This document shows, in pieces, positions 42,994 through 52,423 of a DNA stretch of 61,289 nt (position 1 is the first letter of the stretch; the number at the start of each line of letters is the position of its first letter). This DNA comes from an uncultured Lachnospiraceae bacterium (lineage in GTDB: Bacteria > Bacillota > Clostridia > Lachnospirales > Lachnospiraceae). Below the pieces are notes generated by a model, which had not been told where the DNA came from, ran no database searches, and saw nothing but the letters and a program-made list of their open reading frames with translations. The stretch spans positions 1 through 61,289 of the forward strand of contig CAJTKA010000022.1 in the NCBI GenBank assembly GCA_910576815.1, in the 5' to 3' direction. The position numbers and the translations under genes were made by a program.

Positions 42994-44010
42994 ATGATCA
43001 AAGAAGCAATCGTAAAAATTGTAAACAAGGGAGACCTCACCTACGACGAAGCCTACACTGTGATGAATGAGATCATGAGCGGAGAGACTTCCCCTACGCA
43101 GAACGCGGCCTTTCTGGCGGCCCTTTCCACCAAGAGCGCAAAGGCGGAGACCACGGACGAGATCGCAGGCTGCGCGGCGGCGATGCGAGATCATGCGACC
43201 AAGGTGGAGACGGATCTGGAACTCTTTGAGATCGTGGGTACGGGCGGAGACAATGCGCATAGCTTCAACATTTCCACCACTGCGGCGCTGGTATGTGCGG
43301 CGGGCGGCATGAAGGTGGCAAAGCACGGCAACCGCGCGGCTTCCTCTAAGTGCGGCACGGCAGACTGCCTGGAGGCGCTGGGCGTCAATATCGAACAGAG
43401 CCCGGAGCTTTGCAAAAAGCTGCTGCAGGACGTCGGTATGTGTTTCTTCTTTGCACAGAAGTATCATACCTCCATGAAATATGTGGGCGCCATCCGCAAG
43501 GAACTGGGATTCCGTACCGTATTTAATATTCTTGGTCCGCTGACGAATCCGGGCAGCCCCAAGCGGCAGCTCCTTGGCGTGTATGACGAGTATCTGGTGG
43601 AGCCGCTGGCGCAGGTGCTGATCAATCTTGGATTAGAACGGGGCATGGTGGTATACGGAAAAGATAAGCTGGATGAAATCTCCATGAGTGCGCCGACTAC
43701 CATCTGCGAATTTAAGGACGGCTGGTTTAAGACCTACGCGGTATGCCCGGAAGATTTTGGCTTTGAGAGATGCACGAAGCAGGATCTGGAAGGCGGTACA
43801 CCGGAAGAAAATGCTAAAATAACACTTGCTATATTAAATGGAGAAAAGGGGCATAAGAGAAACGCTGTGTTGCTGAATGCGGGAGCGGCCCTGTATCTCG
43901 GCGGCAAGGCGGAGAGCATGAAGGAGGGCGTGAAGCTGGCGGCGGAAATAATCGACTCCGGTAAGGCGGTGAAGACACTGGAGCAATTTATCCAGTTGAG
44001 CAATGTGTAA
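42994..44010 (+). CDS. trpD: Anthranilate phosphoribosyltransferase
   Basis: A 338-aa enzyme joining anthranilate to PRPP. The PRPP loop EIVGTGGDNAHSFNIST, the KHGNRAASSKCGTADCLEALG motif and NILGPLTNP are all present. Full length. GAAAGGAGAAG precedes the ATG. The spacer from trpG (111 nt) is long for an operon and carries an inverted repeat. Confidence 0.97.
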   Translation: MIKEAIVKIVNKGDLTYDEAYTVMNEIMSGETSPTQNAAFLAALSTKSAKAETTDEIAGCAAAMRDHATKVETDLELFEIVGTGGDNAHSFNISTTAALVCAAGGMKVAKHGNRAASSKCGTADCLEALGVNIEQSPELCKKLLQDVGMCFFFAQKYHTSMKYVGAIRKELGFRTVFNILGPLTNPGSPKRQLLGVYDEYLVEPLAQVLINLGLERGMVVYGKDKLDEISMSAPTTICEFKDGWFKTYAVCPEDFGFERCTKQDLEGGTPEENAKITLAILNGEKGHKRNAVLLNAGAALYLGGKAESMKEGVKLAAEIIDSGKAVKTLEQFIQLSNV

Positions 44011-44137
44011 AACAGATGTTATTGAAATGCTGTGATACGGTAAGGTGAGTTAGGACATCAAAATGGGTGACTAAATCAGTCAACCAAAGTGGACGAAATG
44101 CTAAATCATGATTTAATGGAATAAAAAGGGAAAGAAG

Positions 44138-44932
44138 ATGGTAAAAACAATGGCAACTATTTTAGAGCAGTTAGCAGAGTATGCAGTCCATCGCACGGAG
44201 CAGGCAAAGAAGAAACTGCCGTTAGTTGAGATAAAAAAACAAGCGCTATTTTTAGAGAAAGGGGACTTTGCCTTTGAGAAAGCCTTGCAGAAAAAAGGGA
44301 TATCCTTTATCTGTGAATGCAAGAAGGCGTCTCCCTCCAAGGGACTGATTGCGCCAGACTTTCCATATCTGGAGATCGCCAAAGCGTATGAGGCGGCGGG
44401 CGCGGATGCCATTTCCGTGTTGACGGAACCAAAGTGGTTTCTGGGGAGTGATGCCTATCTGCGAGAGATTGCGGGTGCGGTTTCCATTCCCTGTCTGCGC
44501 AAAGACTTCACGGTGGACGAATACATGATCTACGAAGCAAAGCTTCTTGGCGCATCGGCGGTGCTGCTGATCTGCGCGATCTTGAGTGAAGCACAGCTCA
44601 AAGAATATCTGGCGGTCTGTGATGAGCTGCGATTGTCTGCACTGGTGGAGGCGCACGACGAGGCGGAGGTGGAGATAGCGCTTCGGGCAGGCGCGCGGGT
44701 GATCGGTATCAACAACCGCAATCTGAAAGACTTTACGGTGGATACGGAAAACAGCCGCAGACTTCGGGAAAGGATTCCAAAACATGTGTTATTTGTTTCC
44801 GAGAGCGGCGTCAGCGGAGCGGAGGATGTGAAGCGGCTTTCAAAGATCGGCGCGGACGCGGTGCTGGTGGGGGAAGCGCTGATGCGGGCAGCCGATAAGA
44901 AACAGGCGCTGCAAAACCTCAGAGGACTGTGA
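44138..44932 (+). CDS. trpC: Indole-3-glycerol-phosphate synthase
   Basis: A 264-aa TIM-barrel enzyme. Key motifs: FICECKKASPSKGLIAPDF (catalytic Lys), LTEPKWFLGS, CLRKDFTVDEYMIYEA, INNRNLKDFTVD and SESGVSGAEDV. GGGAAAGAAG precedes ATG 44138; ATG 44150 is a possible alternative. The 127-nt gap from trpD contains the palindrome TAAATCATGATTTA and a GGTGACT/AGTCAACC hairpin. Confidence 0.96.
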   Translation: MVKTMATILEQLAEYAVHRTEQAKKKLPLVEIKKQALFLEKGDFAFEKALQKKGISFICECKKASPSKGLIAPDFPYLEIAKAYEAAGADAISVLTEPKWFLGSDAYLREIAGAVSIPCLRKDFTVDEYMIYEAKLLGASAVLLICAILSEAQLKEYLAVCDELRLSALVEAHDEAEVEIALRAGARVIGINNRNLKDFTVDTENSRRLRERIPKHVLFVSESGVSGAEDVKRLSKIGADAVLVGEALMRAADKKQALQNLRGL

Positions 44933-44977
44933 GATTTTGTAACTGTAAAGATAGAAATAAATGAGGTGAATGAATAG

Positions 44978-45601
44978 ATGCAAGCGAGCGAAAAATATCA
45001 AATCAGGATTAAACTGTGTGGATTAACCCGTCCGAGTGACATTGAGACGGCAAATTTGCTGCATCCGGATTATGTCGGTTTTGTTTTTGCGAAAAAGAGC
45101 AGGCGTTATGTTTCTTCGGAACGGGTGAAGACGTTAAAAGAACTTTTACACCCTGATATTTTGGCGGTGGGGGTGTTTGTGGATGAGGAACCGGAGACTG
45201 TGGCCACGTGGCTGTCCTCGGGGATCATTGATGTGGCGCAGCTTCACGGCAGAGAGGACGAAGCTTATATCAAAAGGCTGCGGGAACTGACGGAGCGGCC
45301 GATCATCAAGGCATTTTCCGTTAAAGAAACGCATGATATTGAAAAAGCCAATGACAGTACGGCGGACTTCGTTCTTTTGGATGCGGGAGACGGCGGAACA
45401 GGAACGGCCTTTGACAGAGAACTGCTTACGGGGATGAGTCGGCCTTATTTTTTGGCGGGCGGTCTGGATGCCGATACGGTAGGCGAGACCGTGAGAAGGT
45501 GGCGGCCTTACGCGGTGGACGTCAGCTCGGGGATCGAGACGGACGGAGTGAAGGATGCGGAGAAGATGCAGACATTTGTGAAGAATGTAAGGGAAGCATA
45601 G
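44978..45601 (+). CDS. trpF: Phosphoribosylanthranilate isomerase
   Basis: A 207-aa TIM-barrel isomerase. IKLCGLTRPSDIETAN holds the catalytic Cys, YVGFVFAKKSRRYVS follows, LLDAGDGGTGTAFD carries the catalytic Asp, and LAGGLDADTVGETV and AVDVSSGIETDGVKD bind phosphate. GAGGTG precedes the ATG. A separate gene, not fused to trpC. Confidence 0.96.
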   Translation: MQASEKYQIRIKLCGLTRPSDIETANLLHPDYVGFVFAKKSRRYVSSERVKTLKELLHPDILAVGVFVDEEPETVATWLSSGIIDVAQLHGREDEAYIKRLRELTERPIIKAFSVKETHDIEKANDSTADFVLLDAGDGGTGTAFDRELLTGMSRPYFLAGGLDADTVGETVRRWRPYAVDVSSGIETDGVKDAEKMQTFVKNVREA

Positions 45602-45772
45602 CACAATGAAATATTGGGTGTTATATAAAAATTATTTACAGATATTTTGAATGAGGTGATAATGGGAAATCGGTAATGAATGAAAGTAAGATAAGTATGA
45701 TTGAGAATAGAAGGTAAAGTGGGAACAGAAAGTCGGAATAGAAATGAGAAAATCGGAGGTTAGAAAGATACT

Positions 45773-46963
45773 ATGAAAAATCAAAACGGGCGTTATGGAA
45801 TCCATGGCGGGCAGTATATTCCGGAAACGCTGATGAATGCGGTGATCGAGTTGGAGGAGGCTTACAATCATTATAAGGAGGATTCGCAATTTAATGAAGA
45901 ATTAACGACGCTGTTTAACGACTATGCGGGCAGGCCGTCCCGTCTCTACTATGCGGAAAAGATGACGAAGGATCTGGGCGGCGCAAAAATCTATCTGAAA
46001 CGAGAGGACTTAAATCACACAGGCTCGCACAAGATCAACAATGTGTTGGGGCAGGCGCTTTTGGCAAAGAAGATGGGGAAGACGAGACTGATCGCGGAGA
46101 CGGGCGCGGGACAGCACGGCGTGGCCACCGCCACGGCAGCGGCGCTGATGGGCATGGAGTGCGTGGTGTTCATGGGCGAGGAGGATACGATCCGTCAGGC
46201 CTTAAATGTTTATCGCATGCGGCTTTTGGGGGCGGAGGTGGTTCCCGTGAAGACGGGAACGGCTACTTTGAAAGATGCGGTGTCTGAGGCGATGCGGGAG
46301 TGGACTTCGCGGATCGCGGATACGCATTACTGCCTCGGTTCCGTGATGGGGCCCCATCCTTTTCCCATGATCGTCAGAGATTTTCAGGCGGTGATTTCCA
46401 GAGAGATCAAGGCGCAGCTAAAGGAGAAGGAAGGGAAGCATCCCGACGCGGTGATTGCCTGTGTGGGCGGCGGCTCGAATGCCATGGGCAGTTTTTATCA
46501 TTTTATAGAAGATAAGGAGGTACGGCTGATCGGCTGTGAGGCGGCTGGCAGGGGAATCGATACCTTTGAAACGGCAGCCACCATCAGCACGGGGAGGCTG
46601 GGCATCTTTCACGGGATGAAGTCTTATTTTTGTCAGGATCAGTACGGACAGATCGCGCCGGTCTATTCCATTTCGGCGGGGCTTGATTATCCGGGAATCG
46701 GACCGGAACACGCGCATCTGCACGATATCGGCAGGGCGGAATACGTGCCCGTGACGGACGAGGAGGCGGTAGAGACTTTTGAGTATCTGTCGAAAATGGA
46801 AGGCATTATTCCCGCTATTGAATCGGCCCATGCGGTGGCTTATGCCAGAAAAATTGCACCTGTTATGAAAAAAGACCAGATCATCGTTATCACCATTTCA
46901 GGGCGGGGAGATAAGGACTGCGCGGCGATCGCGCGTTACAGAGGGGAGGATATTCATGAGTAA
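45773..46963 (+). CDS. trpB: Tryptophan synthase beta chain
   Basis: A 396-aa PLP enzyme condensing indole with serine. The PLP lysine lies in LNHTGSHKINNVLGQ, the glycine-rich site is CVGGGSNAMGSF, and GAGQHGVATATAAAL is typical of the TrpB1 form that pairs with TrpA. Preceded by AATCGGAGG. The 171-nt spacer from trpF is purine- and A-rich and shows no gene. The 3' end overlaps trpA by 8 nt. Confidence 0.97.
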   Translation: MKNQNGRYGIHGGQYIPETLMNAVIELEEAYNHYKEDSQFNEELTTLFNDYAGRPSRLYYAEKMTKDLGGAKIYLKREDLNHTGSHKINNVLGQALLAKKMGKTRLIAETGAGQHGVATATAAALMGMECVVFMGEEDTIRQALNVYRMRLLGAEVVPVKTGTATLKDAVSEAMREWTSRIADTHYCLGSVMGPHPFPMIVRDFQAVISREIKAQLKEKEGKHPDAVIACVGGGSNAMGSFYHFIEDKEVRLIGCEAAGRGIDTFETAATISTGRLGIFHGMKSYFCQDQYGQIAPVYSISAGLDYPGIGPEHAHLHDIGRAEYVPVTDEEAVETFEYLSKMEGIIPAIESAHAVAYARKIAPVMKKDQIIVITISGRGDKDCAAIARYRGEDIHE

Positions 46964-47726
46964 GATAGGAGAAGCTTTTGACGGAAAAAAGGCGTTTATC
47001 GCATTTATCACCTGCGGCGATCCGGATCTTGAGACCACGGCGGCCTGTGTGCGCGCGGCAGTGGCAAACGGGGCGGGACTGATCGAACTGGGGATTCCTT
47101 TTTCGGACCCGACAGCCGAAGGGCCTGTGATCCAGGGGGCCAATCTGCGGGCATTGACCGAAGGAGTCACTACAGATAAGATTTTTGACCTGGTGAGAGA
47201 CTTGCGGCAGGACGTGAAGGTCCCCATGGTGTTTATGACCTATGCCAATGTTGTCTTTTCTTACGGCGCGGAGCGGTTTCTCTCCACTTGTCAGCAGATT
47301 GGCATGGACGGCATCATCCTGCCTGACCTTCCCTTTGAGGAGAAGGAGGAGTTTTTACCGCTCTGTCATACGTACGGGGTGGACTTGATTTCCCTGATCG
47401 CGCCCACCTCCGCAAACCGTATTGCCATGATCGCGAAGGAAGCGGAAGGCTTTATTTACGTGGTGTCGAGCCTTGGCGTCACAGGCACCAGAAGCGAGAT
47501 CAAGACAGACCTAACATCCATTGTCGAGGTGATACGGCGGAATACGGACGTTCCCTGCGCGATTGGCTTCGGGATTTCTAATCCTGAGCAGGCAAAAAAG
47601 ATGGCGGGCATTTCGGATGGAGCCATCGTCGGTTCTGCCATTATCAAGATCATAGAAAAATATGGCAGGGAGGCCGCGCCTCATGTGGGTGATTATGTGC
47701 GGGAAATGACGGCGGAGCTGGCATAG
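46956..47726 (+). CDS. trpA: Tryptophan synthase alpha chain
   Basis: A 256-aa TIM barrel that releases indole from indole-3-glycerol phosphate for TrpB. Motifs: FIAFITCGDPDLETT, ELGIPFSDPTAEGPVIQGA (catalytic Glu), GMDGIILPDLPFEE (catalytic Asp) and YVVSSLGVTGTRSE. It overlaps trpB by 8 nt, indicating coupling. Last gene of the operon; no strong terminator was found just after it. Confidence 0.96.
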   Translation: MSKIGEAFDGKKAFIAFITCGDPDLETTAACVRAAVANGAGLIELGIPFSDPTAEGPVIQGANLRALTEGVTTDKIFDLVRDLRQDVKVPMVFMTYANVVFSYGAERFLSTCQQIGMDGIILPDLPFEEKEEFLPLCHTYGVDLISLIAPTSANRIAMIAKEAEGFIYVVSSLGVTGTRSEIKTDLTSIVEVIRRNTDVPCAIGFGISNPEQAKKMAGISDGAIVGSAIIKIIEKYGREAAPHVGDYVREMTAELA

Positions 47727-47825
47727 ATTCTACACAATATCGGTGCTTTTACAAAATTTCATCAAGTCGGCAATCTTGATTATGATGCTTGTTTGGAAGA
47801 AATTCAAATATAGTAAAAATAACGA

Positions 47826-47854
47826 TTCCCAAATCTGTCATGATATGATACAAT
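47826..47854 (+). promoter_or_regulatory. Possible carAB promoter
   Basis: TACAAT (47849-47854) with TTCCCA (47826-47831) at 17-bp spacing. The -10 is good, the -35 poor. Confidence 0.5.
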
Positions 47855-47871
47855 AGGCGATGGCAAAGGAG

Positions 47872-47974
47872 CCTCCGCGATTACAATTTGATTGTAATTT
47901 CGGAGGTTTCCTGCAAATTTATAATAGCGGAGAATGCGAAGCATTCTCTTGATTGAATGCTTTAGCATTCAATC
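47872..47974 (+). promoter_or_regulatory. Structured carA leader with three hairpins
   Basis: Hairpin 1: CCTCCG + ATTACAAT pairing with ATTGTAAT + CGGAGG (47872-47906), 3-nt loop, two-base internal bulges, close to the predicted start point. Hairpin 2: AGAATGC/GCATTCT (47931-47947). Hairpin 3: GATTGAATGC/GCATTCAATC (47951-47974). No clear PyrR-binding motif or U-tract terminator, so the role is unknown. Confidence 0.6.
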
Positions 47975-47996
47975 AGTGGAAGGGACAGGGCAGAAG

Positions 47997-49073
47997 ATGA
48001 AATCATTTCTAATACTGGAAGACGGCACTGTGTTTACGGGAACGCATATCGGCGTCCAAAAGGAGGTTATCAGCGAAATCGTCTTTAACACCTCCATGGC
48101 GGGCTATTTGGAGGTGCTGACCGATCCGTCCTATGCGGGACAGGCAGTCTGTATGACCTACCCGTTGATTGGCAATTACGGGATATGCCGGGACGATATG
48201 GAATCGAAGAAACCCTGGCCCGACGGCTTGATCGTGCGGGAGCTGTCCCGCATTCCCAGCAATTTTAGAAGCGAAATGACAATTCAGCAATTCTTAGAGG
48301 ACAATGGCGTGCCGGGGATCGCCGGGATTGACACCAGAGCCCTTACCAGAATCCTTCGTGAGAAGGGTACCATGAATGGTATGATCACCACCAACCAGAC
48401 TTATCATCCGGACGAAATCATTCCCAAGTTAAAAGCATATACGACAGGCAAGGTAGTGGAGCGGGTGACCTGCAAGGAGAAGTATAAATTTCCGTTAACT
48501 GGCGCAGGGCTAAAGGTGGCGCTTTTGGATTTTGGCGCAAAAGACAACATCGCGAGGTCACTGGCAGCAAGGGGCTGTGACGTGACGGTCTACCCCGCAA
48601 ACACTACGGCGGCGGAAATTTTGGCGGATGCGCCCGACGGCATCATGCTAAGCAATGGTCCCGGCGACCCGAAGGAGTGTACTACTATAATAGAAGAAAT
48701 CCGCAAACTTTACGAGTCCGACACGCCGATTTTTGCCATCTGTCTGGGGCATCAGCTGATGGCGCTGGCCACGGGTGCGGACACTTTTAAGATGAAGTAC
48801 GGGCATCGTGGCGGGAACCATCCGGTGAAGGATCTGTCTACGGGCAGGGTCTACATTTCCTCCCAGAACCACGGTTATGTGGTGAATATGGACAAGCTTG
48901 ATCCCAAGGTGGCGGTCCCCGCCTTTGTCAATGTGAATGATGGCACCAACGAGGGGCTCGCCTATACGGGAAAGAATATCTTTACGGTGCAGTTTCATCC
49001 CGAGGCATGCCCGGGACCGCAGGATTCCTCGTATCTGTTTGACAGATTCATTGCCATGATGCAAAGAACATAA
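47997..49073 (+). CDS. carA: Carbamoyl-phosphate synthase small subunit
   Basis: A 358-aa glutamine amidotransferase subunit that feeds ammonia to CarB for pyrimidine and arginine synthesis. N-terminal domain FLILEDGTVFTG..; C-terminal amidotransferase with the nucleophile Cys in AICLGHQLMAL and FHPEACPGPQDS. The start at 47997 has an AGGGACAGGG site; the upstream in-frame ATG at 47934 lies inside leader hairpins and is unlikely. carB starts 75 nt downstream, after an AGGCTGC/GCAGCCT hairpin (49084-49104). Confidence 0.97.
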   Translation: MKSFLILEDGTVFTGTHIGVQKEVISEIVFNTSMAGYLEVLTDPSYAGQAVCMTYPLIGNYGICRDDMESKKPWPDGLIVRELSRIPSNFRSEMTIQQFLEDNGVPGIAGIDTRALTRILREKGTMNGMITTNQTYHPDEIIPKLKAYTTGKVVERVTCKEKYKFPLTGAGLKVALLDFGAKDNIARSLAARGCDVTVYPANTTAAEILADAPDGIMLSNGPGDPKECTTIIEEIRKLYESDTPIFAICLGHQLMALATGADTFKMKYGHRGGNHPVKDLSTGRVYISSQNHGYVVNMDKLDPKVAVPAFVNVNDGTNEGLAYTGKNIFTVQFHPEACPGPQDSSYLFDRFIAMMQRT

Positions 49074-49148
49074 AGGGATGCTAAGGCTGCAAAATACGCA
49101 GCCTAAGTATCACTATGTTATGCCAAGTTGAAAATTGGAGGAAATACC

Positions 49149-52100
49149 ATGCCTAAAAATCCAAATGTAAACAGAGTGTTAGTGATAGGTTCGGGCCCGA
49201 TCGTGATCGGGCAGGCGGCGGAGTTTGACTACGCGGGGACGCAGGCCTGCCGCTCCTTAAAAGAGGAGGGCATGGAGGTCATTTTAGTGAATTCCAACCC
49301 GGCCACCATCATGACGGACGGCGATATTGCGGACAAAGTATATATTGAGCCTTTGACGACTAAGGTGTTAGAGCAGATCATCATAAAGGAGAAGCCCGAC
49401 TCCCTGCTCCCCAATATGGGCGGCCAGGCGGGTTTGAATCTGGGCATGGAGCTGGACGAGTCAGGATTCCTTGCGGCGCACGGCGTCACGCTCCTAGGCA
49501 CCACGGCCAAGACCATCCGCAAGGCGGAGGACCGTCTGGAATTTAAAGAGACCATGGAAAAGATCGGGGAGCCCTGTGCGCCCTCGCTTGTCGTAGAAAA
49601 TATTGAGGACGGTGTGGCCTTTGCCAAAAAGATCGGCTACCCGGTGGTGCTCCGTCCCGCCTACACGTTGGGCGGTTCGGGCGGTGGCATTGCCCACGAT
49701 CAAATGCAGCTGGAAGAAATTCTGGCAAACGGTCTGCGCCTTTCCCGTGTGGGACAGGTGCTGGTGGAGCGCTGTATCGCGGGCTGGAAGGAGATCGAGT
49801 ACGAGGTCATGCGCGACAGCGCGGGCAACTGCATCACCGTCTGTAATATGGAAAACATTGACCCCGTGGGCGTGCACACGGGCGACAGTATTGTGGTGGC
49901 GCCGTCTCAGACGCTGGGGGACAAGGAATACCAGATGCTGCGCAGTTCTGCTCTCAATATCATCAATGAGCTGGAGATCACGGGCGGCTGTAACGTGCAG
50001 TTTGCCCTGCATCCCACCAGTTTTGAATACTGTGTGATCGAGGTCAATCCCCGTGTGAGTCGTTCTTCCGCGCTGGCGAGTAAGGCCACGGGCTATCCGA
50101 TTGCTAAGGTGGCGGCCAAGATCGCGCTCGGCTACACTCTGGACGAGATCAAAAACGCTATCACAGGCAAGACTTACGCCAGTTTTGAGCCCACGCTGGA
50201 CTACTGTGTGGTAAAGATACCGAGACTGCCCTTCGATAAGTTTATCACGGCGAAACGCACGCTCACTACCCAGATGAAGGCTACGGGCGAGGTCATGAGC
50301 ATCGCCAATAACTTTGAGGGGGCTCTGATGAAGGCCATCCGTTCGCTGGAGCAGCATGTGGACTGCCTGCGCAGCTATGATTTTTCCGCGCTTACAGCGG
50401 AGGAGCTTTTGGAGCGCATGGAGATTGTGGACGACCAGCGAATTTACATCATTGCCGAGGCCATCCGCAAGGGGATCAATTACGACACGATTCACCGAAT
50501 CACCATGGTGGACCACTGGTTTATCGACAAGATCGCGATTCTCACGGAGATGGAGGAAAGACTGGAGAAAGAACCGCTGACGGTAGAGCTTCTAAAAGAG
50601 GCGAAGCGCATCGAGTTTCCCGACAATGTGATTGCGAGACTGACCGGGAAAACCGAAGAAGAAATAAAGAACATGCGTTATGAAAATGGCATTGTGGCGG
50701 CCTTTAAGATGGTGGACACCTGCGCGGCGGAGTTTGCGGCCAGCACGCCTTACTATTATTCCGTATTCGGTTCAGAGACGGAAGTGGTGGAGAGCCATCC
50801 CAAAAAGAAGGTGCTGGTCTTAGGCTCCGGACCGATTCGTATCGGGCAGGGGATCGAGTTCGATTACTGTTCCGTGCACGCGACCTGGGCGTTTGCCAGG
50901 GAAGGCTACGAGACCATTATCATCAACAACAATCCCGAGACGGTGAGTACGGACTTTGATATCGCGGACAAGCTCTACTTCGAGCCGCTGACGCCGGAGG
51001 ACGTGGAGAATATCGTCAATGTGGAGAAGCCCGACGGCGCGGTGGTGCAGTTTGGCGGGCAGACGGCGATCAAGCTGACGGAGAGTCTGATGAAGATGGG
51101 GGTGCCCATCCTTGGAACAAAGGCGGAGGATGTGGATGCCGCCGAGGATCGAGAGCTGTTTGATCAGATTTTAGAGGAGACGGAGATTCCGAGAGCCGCA
51201 GGCGGCACGGTCTATACGGCGGAGGAAGCCAAAGCCGTGGCAAACAGGCTGGGCTATCCCGTGCTGGTTCGTCCTTCCTACGTGCTGGGCGGACAGGGAA
51301 TGCAGATCGCCATCTCTGATCAGGAAATCGAGGAGTTTATGGCGGTGATCAACCGTTACGAACAGGATCACCCGATTTTGGTGGATAAATATTTGCAGGG
51401 CAAGGAACTGGAAGTGGACGCGGTCTGCGACGGCACGGACATCCTGATCCCCGGTATTATGGAACATATTGAGCGCACAGGCGTGCATTCGGGCGACAGC
51501 ATTTCCGTCTATCCTGCACCTACGGTGAGCGAGAAGGTGAAGGAGACCATTGCCGAGTATTCAAGAAGGCTGGCAAAAGCCCTCCATGTCATTGGCCTGA
51601 TCAACATCCAGTTTATCGCCATGGGAGACGAGGTGTACGTGATCGAGGTCAATCCCCGTTCCTCCCGTACCGTGCCTTATATCAGCAAGGTGACGGGTAT
51701 TCCGATCGTGGATCTGGCGACGGAAGTCATTATCGGTAAGAAAATTCGCGATCTCGGGTATGAGCCGGGACTGCAGCCGGCGGCGGATTATTTTGCCGTC
51801 AAGATGCCGGTCTTTTCCTTTGAAAAAATCCGCGGTGCGGAGATCAGTCTGGGACCGGAAATGAAATCGACGGGCGAATGCCTTGGGATCGCAAAGACCT
51901 TCAACGAGGCTCTTTACAAGGCATTTCTCGGCGCGGGCATCAACCTGCCCAAGCATAAGCAGATGATTATTACGGTGAAAGACGCGGATAAGGGCGAGGC
52001 CATCGAGGTGGCGAGACGTTTTGAGAAGCTGGGCTATATCATTTACGCGACCAGAAGTACGGCGGCGGCGTTAAATGATGCGGGCGTGAAGGCGAGAAAG

Positions 52101-52364
52101 GTCAATAAGATTTCGCAGGAATCCCCGACCGTGATGGACCTAATTTTGGGACACAGGATCGATCTGGTCATCGATACCCCCACGCAGGGGCGGGATAAGA
52201 GCAGGGACGGTTTTTTGATCCGCAGGACTTCCATTGAGACGGGCGTCAACTGTATCACCGCCATGGACACGGCGACGGCGCTGGTGACCAGTCTGGAAAA
52301 TGCGGAGACACAGGAAGAAATGACGTTGATTGATATCGCGTCGATTGCGAGGCGGGGGAAGTAA
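49149..52364 (+). CDS. carB: Carbamoyl-phosphate synthase large subunit
   Basis: A 1071-aa ATP-using synthase. Two homologous ATP-grasp halves (PTLGSGPIVIGQAAEFDYAG-like LVIGSGPIVIGQAAEFDY near residue 15 and VLGSGPIRIGQGIEFDY near 560), each followed by ENMEN/EVNPR-type metal sites (VIEVNPRVSRSSALASK; VIEVNPRSSRTVPY), and a C-terminal MGS-like allosteric domain. GGAGG lies 8 nt before ATG 49149. Functions with CarA in the cytoplasm. Confidence 0.97.
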   Translation: MPKNPNVNRVLVIGSGPIVIGQAAEFDYAGTQACRSLKEEGMEVILVNSNPATIMTDGDIADKVYIEPLTTKVLEQIIIKEKPDSLLPNMGGQAGLNLGMELDESGFLAAHGVTLLGTTAKTIRKAEDRLEFKETMEKIGEPCAPSLVVENIEDGVAFAKKIGYPVVLRPAYTLGGSGGGIAHDQMQLEEILANGLRLSRVGQVLVERCIAGWKEIEYEVMRDSAGNCITVCNMENIDPVGVHTGDSIVVAPSQTLGDKEYQMLRSSALNIINELEITGGCNVQFALHPTSFEYCVIEVNPRVSRSSALASKATGYPIAKVAAKIALGYTLDEIKNAITGKTYASFEPTLDYCVVKIPRLPFDKFITAKRTLTTQMKATGEVMSIANNFEGALMKAIRSLEQHVDCLRSYDFSALTAEELLERMEIVDDQRIYIIAEAIRKGINYDTIHRITMVDHWFIDKIAILTEMEERLEKEPLTVELLKEAKRIEFPDNVIARLTGKTEEEIKNMRYENGIVAAFKMVDTCAAEFAASTPYYYSVFGSETEVVESHPKKKVLVLGSGPIRIGQGIEFDYCSVHATWAFAREGYETIIINNNPETVSTDFDIADKLYFEPLTPEDVENIVNVEKPDGAVVQFGGQTAIKLTESLMKMGVPILGTKAEDVDAAEDRELFDQILEETEIPRAAGGTVYTAEEAKAVANRLGYPVLVRPSYVLGGQGMQIAISDQEIEEFMAVINRYEQDHPILVDKYLQGKELEVDAVCDGTDILIPGIMEHIERTGVHSGDSISVYPAPTVSEKVKETIAEYSRRLAKALHVIGLINIQFIAMGDEVYVIEVNPRSSRTVPYISKVTGIPIVDLATEVIIGKKIRDLGYEPGLQPAADYFAVKMPVFSFEKIRGAEISLGPEMKSTGECLGIAKTFNEALYKAFLGAGINLPKHKQMIITVKDADKGEAIEVARRFEKLGYIIYATRSTAAALNDAGVKARKVNKISQESPTVMDLILGHRIDLVIDTPTQGRDKSRDGFLIRRTSIETGVNCITAMDTATALVTSLENAETQEEMTLIDIASIARRGK

Positions 52365-52423
52365 AAGTGATGGCAGCCGCCTGACGTTTGGTTTCTTGCC
52401 TGCGGCTGCCAATATGGATGTTT

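Noticed and set aside
47872..47906. PyrR-type attenuator upstream of carAB
   Set aside because: The hairpin lacks the PyrR-binding consensus and no antiterminator/terminator pair with a U run was found.
49494..50516. Minus-strand frame of 340 codons inside carB
   Set aside because: Shadow of carB; no family resemblance and no ribosome site.
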